From Desulfobulbaceae bacterium (GTDB taxonomy: Bacteria > Desulfobacterota > Desulfobulbia > Desulfobulbales > Desulfobulbaceae), in NCBI GenBank assembly GCA_027011235.1, contig JALVAI010000253.1, positions 1-8,128 on the forward strand: a stretch of DNA of 8,128 nt. Reading direction: 5' to 3'. A model generated the notes under the pieces. That model had not been told where the DNA came from and ran no database searches. It saw only the letters and a list, made by a program, of their open reading frames with translations. Both the position numbers and the translations under genes were made by a program. This document shows positions 1-6,253 of this stretch, piece after piece (the stretch's first letter is position 1; every line of letters starts with the position of its first letter).

Positions 1-1
1 G

Positions 2-364
2 ATCGTCAGCCAGCGTCTGCTGCCGAGAATCGGCGGCGGCCGGGTGGCGGCCATGGAGATACTCTGTACCAGCCTGCGGGTAAAGGACCTGATTATCAAC
101 GGCGAAACCGAAGAAAAGACCTTTTATAATGTAATCAAGGAAGGATCGGCCAATGACATGCGCACCTTTGACCAGCACCTGATGGAACTCTATGAACAGG
201 GCATGATCACCGAGAAGGCGGCCATTTCCTATGCCTCGCACCGAAGTGAAATCAAACGGGGTCTGGACACCATCAAGGCGGCGCGAGGTGAGCGCACCTC
301 GGATATCGAAGACCTGCACATGGAAGAGGAGGAAAGCGATCCCTATGGCGTCGGTCTTCTTTAG
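2..364 (+). CDS. PilT/PilU-family type IV pilus retraction ATPase, C-terminal fragment (5' end outside window)
   Basis: This is the last 120 codons of a secretion-type hexameric ATPase that powers type IV pilus retraction at the inner membrane. The reading frame is open from base 2, so the true start and the Walker A/B region lie to the left. The visible part begins with SQRLLPRIGGGRVAAMEIL, matching the conserved PilT/PilU segment after the catalytic core (SQ-x-LLP...GRVAA-x-E-x-L). It continues with a helical C-terminal domain containing the segment MRTFDQHLMELYEQGMIT, which resembles the PilU-type 'M-x-TFDQ-L...LY-x-G-x-I' pattern more than the PilT 'TLDDAL' pattern. The protein ends in an acidic tail (DLHMEEEESDPYGVGLL). 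PilU is my preferred reading, but without the N-terminal half PilT cannot be excluded. The next gene starts 54 nt downstream on the same strand, so co-transcription is plausible. Confidence 0.88.
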   Translation: MVSQRLLPRIGGGRVAAMEILCTSLRVKDLIINGETEEKTFYNVIKEGSANDMRTFDQHLMELYEQGMITEKAAISYASHRSEIKRGLDTIKAARGERTSDIEDLHMEEEESDPYGVGLL

Positions 365-418
365 GGGTTTTGCAATCAGCCCCATGACACCACAACACTT
401 CCTTTTCGGAGAACCCCG

Positions 419-1096
419 ATGATAGACAACTGTCCCCACTGCCGGCAGGCACTGCGTTTCAGCAAGAAGCAACAGGCCAGAATAAATGATGCCCTGCGGA
501 AACTTACCGCCGGTAAACGATTGACCATCAAATGTCCCCACTGCCGGGAATCGATCAAGCTCAGCAGCTCCGCTGCCTCGGCCCGGGAAACGGTGTTGCA
601 ACCTCCGGCCCCTCCTGATCTCGACTGGCTGACCACCGGTCGCTTTGCCGGAGAGGAAAAGGTTGAAGACGTGCCCATGTCGCTGGTTCTGTATCCTGAA
701 TCTCCTCAACGGGACCTGGTGGTCAAGGCCATGAAGGAGGTGGGCTATCAGGTTGTCACCGTGGACACGGCCGAAGAGGCAATAAGAAGAATGCAGTTTG
801 TCCGCTTTTCCTGCGTGACCCTGCATACTGGGCTGGAAGGCGGACTGGAGAAATCCGTTTTCCATGATTACATGCGAAAAATGGCCATGGAACGACGACG
901 ATATATTTTTTATATCCTCGTTGGTCCCGATTTTCACACCCTGTACAACCTTGAAGCGTTGTCGCAAAGCGCCAACCTGGTGGTTGCTGAAAAAGATCTC
1001 AAATACTTTGATGTTATCCTGAGAAAAGCCATTCCTGAATACGAAGAACTGTTCGGCCCCATCCTTGAAGAGCTGGCCGCTTACGGCAAACGCTGA
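419..1096 (+). CDS. Zinc-ribbon plus degenerate receiver-like domain protein, function unknown
   Basis: This 225-residue soluble protein is not one I can name. The N-terminus has two CPHC knuckles (C5/C8 and C39/C42) separated by a basic helix-like stretch, which suggests a zinc ribbon related to the MJ0042 type. A linker rich in Ala and Pro (about residues 50-70) follows. From about residue 87 to 205 the pattern resembles a CheY-like receiver: a hydrophobic strand (SLVLYPES), a helix, a second strand (YQVVTVDTAEEAIRRM), a third strand (SCVTLHTG) and a late VVAEKDL strand with a lysine. The acidic pair expected after strand 1 and the phosphorylatable Asp after strand 3 are both absent (HTG instead), so phosphotransfer is unlikely. 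There is no signal peptide or membrane segment. The start is supported by GGAG at 408-411, 7 nt upstream of the ATG. Its position 54 nt behind a PilT/PilU gene suggests a role linked to pilus control, which is inference only. Confidence 0.85.
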   Translation: MIDNCPHCRQALRFSKKQQARINDALRKLTAGKRLTIKCPHCRESIKLSSSAASARETVLQPPAPPDLDWLTTGRFAGEEKVEDVPMSLVLYPESPQRDLVVKAMKEVGYQVVTVDTAEEAIRRMQFVRFSCVTLHTGLEGGLEKSVFHDYMRKMAMERRRYIFYILVGPDFHTLYNLEALSQSANLVVAEKDLKYFDVILRKAIPEYEELFGPILEELAAYGKR

Positions 1097-1211
1097 CCTT
1101 TTTCGCGCCCGCCTGCCGATCTTGTTGGAAAAAAGAAGATGAGAAAAGACAGTTTTTCAAGAAGAAACAGTTGTTTTTCAAAAAACTATTTGGTAATAGA
1201 TAGGTTTTATA

Positions 1212-1235
1212 TTTCCTGTCCGCAGGGGACGGAAA
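1212..1235 (+). other. Hairpin upstream of rpsA
   Basis: TTTCC-T-GTCC (1212-1221) pairs with GGACGGAAA (1227-1235), giving nine base pairs with a single bulged T at 1217 and a 5-nt loop GCAGG. No T-tract follows, so it does not look like a terminator for the upstream gene. It may be part of a structured 5' leader of rpsA or simply an inverted repeat in the intergenic DNA. Confidence 0.4.
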
Positions 1236-1298
1236 CAAGATAGTGCCTGCCCGAAATGAGATTTTTTGTTCGAGTTCAAGGAACACGGGAAGTAAAAA

Positions 1299-1328
1299 GA
1301 AAGGCATATTAAATATATGCGCGCTTTC
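1299..1328 (+). other. Interrupted hairpin upstream of rpsA
   Basis: GAAAG-GCATAT (1299-1309), a TAAAT loop (1310-1314) and ATATGC-GCG-CTTTC (1315-1328) form two helices of 6 and 5 bp separated by a three-base GCG bulge on the 3' side. It lies about 120 nt before the rpsA start. The downstream sequence CCCTTTTGC is only a weak T-tract, so a regulatory leader element is as likely as a weak terminator. Confidence 0.35.
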
Positions 1329-1431
1329 CCTTTTGCATGGCAATGCAGAAATCGGATAAAAAGTCCTTTGTTGACAGGCACACGACAACGTATCACAGGT
1401 AACATCAAACGGTCGGCATCATGTCGACTCC

Positions 1432-1438
1432 AGAGGAA
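1432..1438 (+). promoter_or_regulatory. Ribosome-binding site that selects the rpsA start at 1448
   Basis: AGAGGAA lies 9 nt before the ATG at 1448. The in-frame ATG at 1421 has no comparable purine tract at the right distance; the nearest is ACAGG at about 1394-1398, over 20 nt away. The 1448 start is therefore preferred. Confidence 0.65.
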
Positions 1439-1447
1439 TGGCAACCC

Positions 1448-3202
1448 ATGACTGAAAACGAAACACAACCCGCCGTTGCGGCAGCAGACGACAACAACGA
1501 TGAGATCAGCTTTGCCGAGCTCTTTGAACAGGATGACAACAATACGGTAATCAAGGTCGGTGAAGTAGCCATCGGCACAGTGGTTGACCTGGCAGGCGAT
1601 GCCGTCCTGGTCGACGTGGGAGATAAAGCGGAAAGCTATATTCTCCTCTCCGAATTTCGCCACGAAGATCCCGACCGGGAAATCAAAATCGGCGACCAGT
1701 TTGAAGTCTTTATTGAAAAACGCAAGGAAGAGGGCGGACTCCTTCTTTCACGTGAAAAGGCAATTGCCATTAAAGTCTGGGAGAAGATAGCGAAAATACA
1801 GGAAGAAGATGGCACGATCGAGGGCCGGATCGAAAGCAGGGTCAAGGGCGGTATGTCCGTTGATATAGGGGTTCCCGCCTTTCTTCCCTACTCACAGATC
1901 GACCTGCGCCCGGTCAAGGACCTTGACGCCCTGATCGGCCAGACCTTTGAGTTCAAAATCCTCAAATTCAACCGCAAACGGAACAATGTCGTTGTCTCCC
2001 GCCGGGCCATCCTGGAGGAGCAGCGCGCCAAACTGCGCGAGAGCATGCGCTCCACCCTGGAAGAGGGCCAGACCATCCGCGGCGCCATTACCAATATCAC
2101 CGATTACGGCCTGTTCATCGACCTGGGCGGCATGGACGGCCTCTGTCATATTACCGATCTCTCCTGGGGCCGGGTTTCCCATCCTTCCAAGCTGTACACC
2201 GTCGGCGAAGAGATCGAGGTCAAGATTCTCAAATATGACAAGGATTCGGACCGTGTTTCCCTTGGTGTCAAACAGTTGAAGCCCGATCCATGGGAACTGG
2301 TTCCCGAAAAATACCCTGCCGGTTCCAAGGTCAAGGGCAAGGTCGTCTCCATCACCGACTACGGTGTTTTCGTCGAGCTGGAAGAGGGCGTGGAAGGACT
2401 GGTGCATATCTCGGAAATGAGCTGGTCGAAGAAACCCAAGCATCCGTCCAAACTTGTCTCTGTCGGTGATGAAATCGAAGTGCAGGTGCTCAAGGTGGAA
2501 GCCGAAACCAAGCGGATTTCCCTGGGCATGAAACAACTGCTGCCCAATCCCTGGGATGTGGTGGAAGAGACCTATCCCATTGGCGCCGTTATCGAGGGCA
2601 AGATTAAAAATATCACCGATTTTGGTATATTTATCGGTATTGAAGAGGGCATTGACGGCCTGATTCACGTCTCGGACCTCTCCTGGACGGAACGGATCAA
2701 GCATCCATCGGAAAAATATTCCAAGGGCGAGACTATCCAGGCGGTTGTTCTCAAGATCGACAAAGAACATGAACGGTTCTCCCTTGGCGTCAAGCAGCTC
2801 GAGCCCGATCCCTGGCAGGCGGCCGCCAACAATTATCCCACCGGGACCCAGGTTGAAGGCACAGTCACCAATGTAACGGATTTCGGTGTTTTTGTTCAAC
2901 TCGAAGAGGGCATCGAAGGGTTGATCCATGTCTCGGAAATCAGCAAGGAGAAGGTAAAAACTCCCATTGGCATGTTCAATGTCGGTGATACCGTCAAGGC
3001 AATGGTCATCAACGTATCCGCCGATGACCGCAAAATCGGGCTGTCCCTGAAAGCGCTCGAAGACGACGGCGAGGATAGTTCCGTAGGCGAAACAAAAACC
3101 ACCACGCAAAAGCCTTCCGTCCAGAGCAGCGGACCATCCACATTCGGTGACCTGCTGAAAGCGGCAGCCAGCGGAAGCGACGACAAAAAAGAAGAAGAAT
3201 AA
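1448..3202 (+). CDS. rpsA: 30S ribosomal protein S1, six S1 domains
   Basis: Ribosomal protein S1 binds mRNA leaders and helps dock them on the 30S subunit. From the preferred start it has 584 residues (593 if ATG 1421 is used), close to the proteobacterial S1 length of about 560. Six OB-fold S1 repeats are visible at about residues 36-104, 121-186, 207-276, 292-362, 379-448 and 466-535. The first two are divergent, as usual for the ribosome-binding half. The last four carry the typical signature (ITDYG-x-F...GL-x-HIS-x-SW). Repeats 3-5 each end in a KQL-x-P-x-PW linker recurring exactly every 87 residues. The N-terminus (about 1-30) is acidic and polar, and the tail is low-complexity Ser/Lys/Glu. 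The ihfB-type gene follows 110 nt downstream, the same order as in enterobacteria, where cmk-rpsA-ihfB are neighbours; cmk is not seen here. A 448-codon antisense frame across the repeats is a shadow. Confidence 0.97.
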   Translation: MTENETQPAVAAADDNNDEISFAELFEQDDNNTVIKVGEVAIGTVVDLAGDAVLVDVGDKAESYILLSEFRHEDPDREIKIGDQFEVFIEKRKEEGGLLLSREKAIAIKVWEKIAKIQEEDGTIEGRIESRVKGGMSVDIGVPAFLPYSQIDLRPVKDLDALIGQTFEFKILKFNRKRNNVVVSRRAILEEQRAKLRESMRSTLEEGQTIRGAITNITDYGLFIDLGGMDGLCHITDLSWGRVSHPSKLYTVGEEIEVKILKYDKDSDRVSLGVKQLKPDPWELVPEKYPAGSKVKGKVVSITDYGVFVELEEGVEGLVHISEMSWSKKPKHPSKLVSVGDEIEVQVLKVEAETKRISLGMKQLLPNPWDVVEETYPIGAVIEGKIKNITDFGIFIGIEEGIDGLIHVSDLSWTERIKHPSEKYSKGETIQAVVLKIDKEHERFSLGVKQLEPDPWQAAANNYPTGTQVEGTVTNVTDFGVFVQLEEGIEGLIHVSEISKEKVKTPIGMFNVGDTVKAMVINVSADDRKIGLSLKALEDDGEDSSVGETKTTTQKPSVQSSGPSTFGDLLKAAASGSDDKKEEE

Positions 3203-3240
3203 CAAAGGGATACCGGTTTTTTCCACTGTCATCAACATAA

Positions 3241-3266
3241 GGGTATCCTCTCGCCGGAGGATACCC
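3241..3266 (+). terminator. Hairpin between rpsA and ihfB; possible terminator or attenuator
   Basis: GGGTATCCTC (3241-3250) and GAGGATACCC (3257-3266) form a perfect 10-bp stem with a TCGCCG loop. Only CTTT follows directly; a run of six T begins 14 nt later (3280-3285), so intrinsic termination would be inefficient. It could instead protect the rpsA mRNA 3' end or act as an attenuator that lowers ihfB expression relative to rpsA. An upstream copy of GGATACC at 3208-3214 could compete for the left arm. Confidence 0.5.
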
Positions 3267-3312
3267 CTTTGCCTGTCCCTTTTTTAATAGATACCAAGAA
3301 GAAGGATATACC

Positions 3313-3594
3313 ATGCTGAAGCGTGAACTGGTCAATGAAGTTACTGCACAACTGGGTGATTATTACAAACAGGACGTTGCCCAGGCCGTTGATATTGTTT
3401 TGGATGAGATTGCCAAGGCCCTGATGGACGGCAGAAGGGTCGAGATACGGGGGTTTGGAAGTTTTTCCGTCCGAACCCGTAAACCACGAACGACAAAAAA
3501 TCCGAAAACCGGAAAAATGATGAATATTCCGGAACGAAAAACGCTCCATTTTACCATGAGCAAATCACTCAAGGAAGTGCTGATAGAAGAGTAG
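3313..3594 (+). CDS. ihfB: HU/IHF-family DNA-bending protein, IHF beta-type
   Basis: A 93-residue nucleoid protein of the HU/IHF family, which dimerises and bends DNA in recombination, replication and promoter architecture. It has the family's full length: two N-terminal helices (about residues 3-38), then GRRVEIRGFGSF (40-51), which is the IHF-beta form of the core signature, and the DNA-binding beta-ribbon with KNPKTG at its tip (Pro64 is the expected intercalating residue). HU proteins usually have a different sequence before GFG-x-F, and IHF-alpha usually has V-x-L-SGFG, so beta is favoured. The enterobacterial gene order rpsA-ihfB supports this. The start is backed by GAAGGA at 3301-3306, 6 nt before the ATG. 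A strong terminator follows. Whether it pairs with an IHF-alpha partner or works as a homodimer cannot be told from this window. Confidence 0.9.
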   Translation: MLKRELVNEVTAQLGDYYKQDVAQAVDIVLDEIAKALMDGRRVEIRGFGSFSVRTRKPRTTKNPKTGKMMNIPERKTLHFTMSKSLKEVLIEE

Positions 3595-3621
3595 ATGCCC
3601 GTCAGCTGGAAAACTAACGGT

Positions 3622-3659
3622 AAAAGGCCGGTCTTCGCTGCGGTGAAGGCCGGCCTTTT
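3622..3659 (+). terminator. Rho-independent terminator after ihfB
   Basis: AAAAGGCCGGTCTTC (3622-3636) pairs with GAAGGCCGGCCTTTT (3645-3659): 15 bp with one G-U wobble, an 8-nt loop GCTGCGGT and a terminal T run. It lies 27 nt after the ihfB stop. Because the left arm begins with four A, it also reads as a hairpin plus T run on the minus strand and may stop transcription coming from yciO. Confidence 0.85.
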
Positions 3660-3660
3660 G

Positions 3661-3846
3661 TTATTCACACGGTTTGTTTCAGGGCACCCTGTAGAGCCTT
3701 ACTCATGAATCCCTGTCATAAAAAACAGGTAAGCGCAGACTCCGAAAAAATTTTCAGGCACAGCGTAGGAACCCGCCCCTGCGGGCGATATCCGATCTTC
3801 AGGGATTTTTTGCCGGAATCGGAAAAAACAGCTTTAGAAACGGCCG
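3661..3846. other. Intergenic region between convergent ihfB and yciO
   Basis: No credible gene; the plus-strand frame starting at 3705 runs into the antisense of yciO and has no ribosome-binding site or recognisable domain. Small inverted repeats are present: CCTGT/ACAGG around 3714-3729, CCCGC/GCGGG at 3772-3785, and TCCGAT/ATCGGA at 3791-3796 and 3818-3823. None is a convincing terminator for yciO. Confidence 0.5.
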
Positions 3847-4464
3847 CTAACGAAACATGGCAGCATCGCCCTTGCCTTCGCGCAGGATTTCCGGCTGGTC
3901 GGAGAGCAGGGAAACAACAGTGGATGGTTCCGGGAATATCTCGCCACCATCAATAATGAGATCTACCTGGGCATCGAAAAGATCGGCAACGTCCAGACCG
4001 TCCCGCACCGGCTCATCATGCCCTTCCTGCAGGGCGCTGGTGGTGAGAACCGGATTGCCCAGTTCCGCCAGCATCGCCTGGCAGATGGGATGGTCCGGGA
4101 CCCTGATGCCCACGGTTTTCTGTTTGGTCAGCATCACCCTGGGTACCAGCTTGGTTCCCGGCAGGACAAAGGTATAGGGACCCGGCAGATTTTTTTTCAT
4201 CAACCGGTAGGCGGTATTGCTGACATGCCCGTACATGCTGATATTCTTTAAATCGGAACACATAAAGGAGAAGGGCTTGTGCTTGGGACGTCTTTTGATC
4301 CGGTGGACCCTTTTTACCGCCTTTTGCTGAAAGATATCACAGCCAAGACCATACATGGTGTCAGTCGGATAGGCGATTACCCCACCCTTTTTCAGTACAT
4401 CCACGACCTGGGCAATGAGGCGGGCCTGGGGATTATAGGGATTTATTTCAAGCAGTTTCGCCAT
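3847..4464 (-). CDS. yciO: YciO-type Sua5/YrdC-family protein (threonylcarbamoyl-AMP synthase fold)
   Basis: A 205-residue protein of the Sua5/YrdC/YciO family, whose characterised members make threonylcarbamoyl-AMP from threonine, bicarbonate and ATP for the t6A modification of ANN-decoding tRNAs. The N-terminus (LLEINPYNPQARLIAQVVDVLKKGG) matches the YciO pattern, which differs from TsaC. Family motifs follow in order: YPTDTMYGLGCD (32-43), KHKPFSFMC (61-69), PGPYTFVLPGT (94-104), VGIRVPDHP (118-126), TTSA (141-144), a PSTVV segment near 180-184 and a C-terminal REGKGD. YciO proteins are paralogues whose physiological role is less certain than that of TsaC/Sua5, so t6A synthesis is inferred from the family. 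I chose ATG 4464 because it aligns with YciO starts. The frame stays open upstream to a TTG at 4563, adding a hydrophobic 33-residue extension I consider untranslated. It is the only minus-strand gene and is divergent from guaB. Confidence 0.88.
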   Translation of the reverse strand: MAKLLEINPYNPQARLIAQVVDVLKKGGVIAYPTDTMYGLGCDIFQQKAVKRVHRIKRRPKHKPFSFMCSDLKNISMYGHVSNTAYRLMKKNLPGPYTFVLPGTKLVPRVMLTKQKTVGIRVPDHPICQAMLAELGNPVLTTSALQEGHDEPVRDGLDVADLFDAQVDLIIDGGEIFPEPSTVVSLLSDQPEILREGKGDAAMFR

Positions 4465-4581
4465 AAGGGTTCTCGTCTTCTTTATTTCCGACCAAAGAGC
4501 CAATAATAAAGCAGGTAGCAAGAGGAATAGCCAGTATTTTTTCCATCTTTTTGGGGAAACCAACCCACCTGTTCCTCAAGG

Positions 4582-4610
4582 TTGCATATTGAACAACCAT
4601 CCTGTATTCT
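4582..4610 (+). promoter_or_regulatory. Candidate guaB promoter
   Basis: TTGCAT (4582-4587) and TATTCT (4605-4610) are separated by 17 nt. The -10 keeps the three most important positions of TATAAT, but the -35 matches only TTG. Transcription would begin near 4617, giving a guaB leader of about 115 nt that includes the folded element at 4636-4665. This is a by-eye call with modest support. Confidence 0.3.
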
Positions 4611-4635
4611 CTTCTACTCCAGAGATGTATTCCCG

Positions 4636-4665
4636 AATCGTCCGCGGCAAGACGATTGATGCCGC
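4636..4665 (+). promoter_or_regulatory. Possible compact pseudoknot or pair of alternative hairpins in the guaB leader
   Basis: AATCGTC (4636-4642) pairs with GACGATT (4651-4657), and GCGGCA (4644-4649) pairs with TGCCGC (4660-4665). The arms interleave, so they either form an H-type pseudoknot (7-bp and 6-bp helices; connectors of 1, 1 and 2 nt) or two mutually exclusive hairpins. An A-rich tract and a weak CCAAAA/TTTTGG inverted repeat (4669-4686) follow. It lies about 65 nt before the guaB start. Regulation of guaB by this element is inference; the pairing itself is seen in the sequence. Confidence 0.35.
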
Positions 4666-4716
4666 AAACCAAAAAAAATATTTTGGCCATACCAACAGAT
4701 CTACTCAACTCCCGGC

Positions 4717-4723
4717 AGGAGGG
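4717..4723 (+). promoter_or_regulatory. Strong ribosome-binding site of guaB
   Basis: AGGAGGG lies 8 nt before the ATG at 4732. It is the strongest Shine-Dalgarno sequence in the window and fixes the guaB start. Confidence 0.85.
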
Positions 4724-4731
4724 TAATTGTA

Positions 4732-6201
4732 ATGTTTTCCCTTGATATTCCACCCGCATACACCTTTGATGATGTCCTGCTCGTGCCTTCGGCCTCTGAA
4801 GTTCTGCCGTCGGAAGTGGCGCTCAATACCAGGCTTACCCGTTCCATCCGGCTCAATGCCCCGCTGATCAGTGCGGCCATGGATACCGTGACCGAGCACC
4901 GGACTGCCATTGCCATGGCCCGGGAAGGCGGCATCGGTATTATCCATAAAAACATGAGCATCAAGGACCAGGCCAGGGAGGTGGAACGGGTCAAGAAATC
5001 AGAATCCGGGATGATTATCGATCCGGTCACCGTCACCGAACATCAAAACGTGGCGGAAGTACAGGCCATCATGAAGCATTACAAGATTTCCGGGCTGCCG
5101 GTCCTGCGGGGAGACAAGCTGGTCGGCATCGTGACCAACCGCGATCTCCGTTTTGTCTCCGACCCGGAGCTCCATGTCAGTGATGTGATGACCAGTAAAA
5201 ATCTGGTCACGGTGCCCGAGGGCATTGATCTTGAACACTGCAAGGCCCTGCTGCACGAACACCGGATAGAAAAACTGCTGGTGGTGGATAAGGCGGGCAA
5301 CCTGAAAGGGTTAATCACCATTAAGGATATTGAAAAGATAAAAAAATATCCGAATGCCGCCAAGGATGAAGTCGGCCGGTTGCTGGCAGGAGCGGCAATC
5401 GGTGTCGGACCGGACATGGAAGAACGGACCGACGCCCTTATCAAGGCCGGGGTCGATGTTGTTGTCCTGGATTCCGCTCACGGTCATTCCGCCGGTATCC
5501 TTGCCGCTGTTGCTGCCTTGCGGACCACCTTTCCTGACCTTGATGTCATCGCCGGCAATGTTGCCACCGCCGAGGGGACCGCAGCCCTGATCAAGGCCGG
5601 GGCCGACGCAGTCAAGGTCGGTGTCGGACCGGGCTCCATCTGCACAACCAGGATAGTGGCCGGGGTCGGTGTGCCCCAGCTTACCGCCTTGAAATGTTGC
5701 TCCGAAGAGGCGAAAAAATCAGGCGTGCCCGTCATCGCCGACGGCGGCATCAAGTTTTCCGGCGATCTGTGCAAGGCCATCGGCATCGGCGCCCATACGG
5801 TCATGATCGGCTCCCTGTTTGCCGGTACTGACGAAACGCCGGGAGAGAGCTTTCTTTACCAGGGAAGAAAATACAAGGGATACCGGGGCATGGGCTCCCT
5901 TGGCGCCATGAAGAAAGGATCCGGCGACCGCTATTTTCAAGACGGTGACAACGAACCCTCAAAACTGGTGCCCGAGGGCATCGAAGGCAAGGTTCCCTAC
6001 CGGGGTCCGATCAGCGAAATGATCTACCAGCTCCTTGGTGGCCTGCGTTCGGGCATGGGATATACCGGGGCGGCAACCATCGAGGAGTTGCATAAACGGG
6101 CCCGTTTTGTCCGTATTTCACCGGCGGGCCTGCGCGAATCCCATGTTCATGATGTCATCATCACCCGTGAGGCGCCCAACTACCGAACCGAAGGATTGTG
6201 A
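4732..6201 (+). CDS. guaB: Inosine-5'-monophosphate dehydrogenase
   Basis: IMP dehydrogenase oxidises IMP to XMP with NAD+, the committed step of guanine nucleotide synthesis, in the cytoplasm as a tetramer or octamer. The 489 residues match the usual bacterial length (488 in E. coli). The (beta/alpha)8 barrel is interrupted by two CBS domains at about residues 96-150 and 157-205. Active-site features are intact: LDSAHGHS (246-253) and AGNVATAEG (274-282) around the cofactor, the catalytic loop GVGPGSICTTR with Cys304, the phosphate-binding ADGGIKFSGD region (336-345), the RGMGSLGAM segment (385-393) and the mobile flap Arg400-Tyr401. The intact CBS pair suggests allosteric control by purine nucleotides, as in family members. 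The start is fixed by a strong ribosome-binding site. guaA follows after 52 nt on the same strand, so a guaBA operon is likely. Confidence 0.98.
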   Translation: MFSLDIPPAYTFDDVLLVPSASEVLPSEVALNTRLTRSIRLNAPLISAAMDTVTEHRTAIAMAREGGIGIIHKNMSIKDQAREVERVKKSESGMIIDPVTVTEHQNVAEVQAIMKHYKISGLPVLRGDKLVGIVTNRDLRFVSDPELHVSDVMTSKNLVTVPEGIDLEHCKALLHEHRIEKLLVVDKAGNLKGLITIKDIEKIKKYPNAAKDEVGRLLAGAAIGVGPDMEERTDALIKAGVDVVVLDSAHGHSAGILAAVAALRTTFPDLDVIAGNVATAEGTAALIKAGADAVKVGVGPGSICTTRIVAGVGVPQLTALKCCSEEAKKSGVPVIADGGIKFSGDLCKAIGIGAHTVMIGSLFAGTDETPGESFLYQGRKYKGYRGMGSLGAMKKGSGDRYFQDGDNEPSKLVPEGIEGKVPYRGPISEMIYQLLGGLRSGMGYTGAATIEELHKRARFVRISPAGLRESHVHDVIITREAPNYRTEGL

Positions 6202-6253
6202 TACCCCGTCTCCATGTAACCATGCAAACTCTATCAAATTTTCAGTGAACACC

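Larger units (their letters stand above)
1097..1447. other. Non-coding AT-rich leader/intergenic region upstream of rpsA
   Basis: About 350 nt without a credible gene on either strand; the minus-strand open frames here lack ribosome-binding sites and family resemblance. It is markedly richer in A and T than the flanking genes, with near-homopolymer runs around 1129-1190. It contains two hairpins annotated separately (1212-1235 and 1299-1328). A good -10-like hexamer, TATATT at 1208-1213, has no convincing -35 at the usual distance. TTGACA at 1371-1376 is a perfect -35 hexamer, but the nearest -10-like sequence (TATCAC at 1391) is only 14 nt away. The rpsA promoter is therefore probably here but cannot be fixed by eye. 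Confidence 0.6.

Noticed and set aside
364..383. GGGG/CCCC pairing just after the PilT/PilU stop as a terminator
   Set aside because: The stem is only four base pairs, has no T-tract, and the next gene on the same strand starts shortly after.
1371..1396. TTGACA as the -35 of an rpsA promoter
   Set aside because: The hexamer is perfect, but the only -10-like sequence, TATCAC, is 14 nt away, and at 17 nt the sequence is CACAGG.
1892..3238. A 448-codon open frame on the minus strand opposite rpsA
   Set aside because: It is the complement of the S1 repeats in a fixed codon phase. It shows no family resemblance of its own, while rpsA on the plus strand is unmistakable.
3705..3956. An 83-codon plus-strand frame between ihfB and yciO
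   Set aside because: More than a third of it is antisense to yciO, it has no ribosome-binding site, and the protein resembles nothing I know.
6035..6253. N-terminal extension of guaA into guaB
   Set aside because: These 73 codons overlap conserved guaB coding sequence in another frame. GuaA homology begins exactly at the ATG at 6254.
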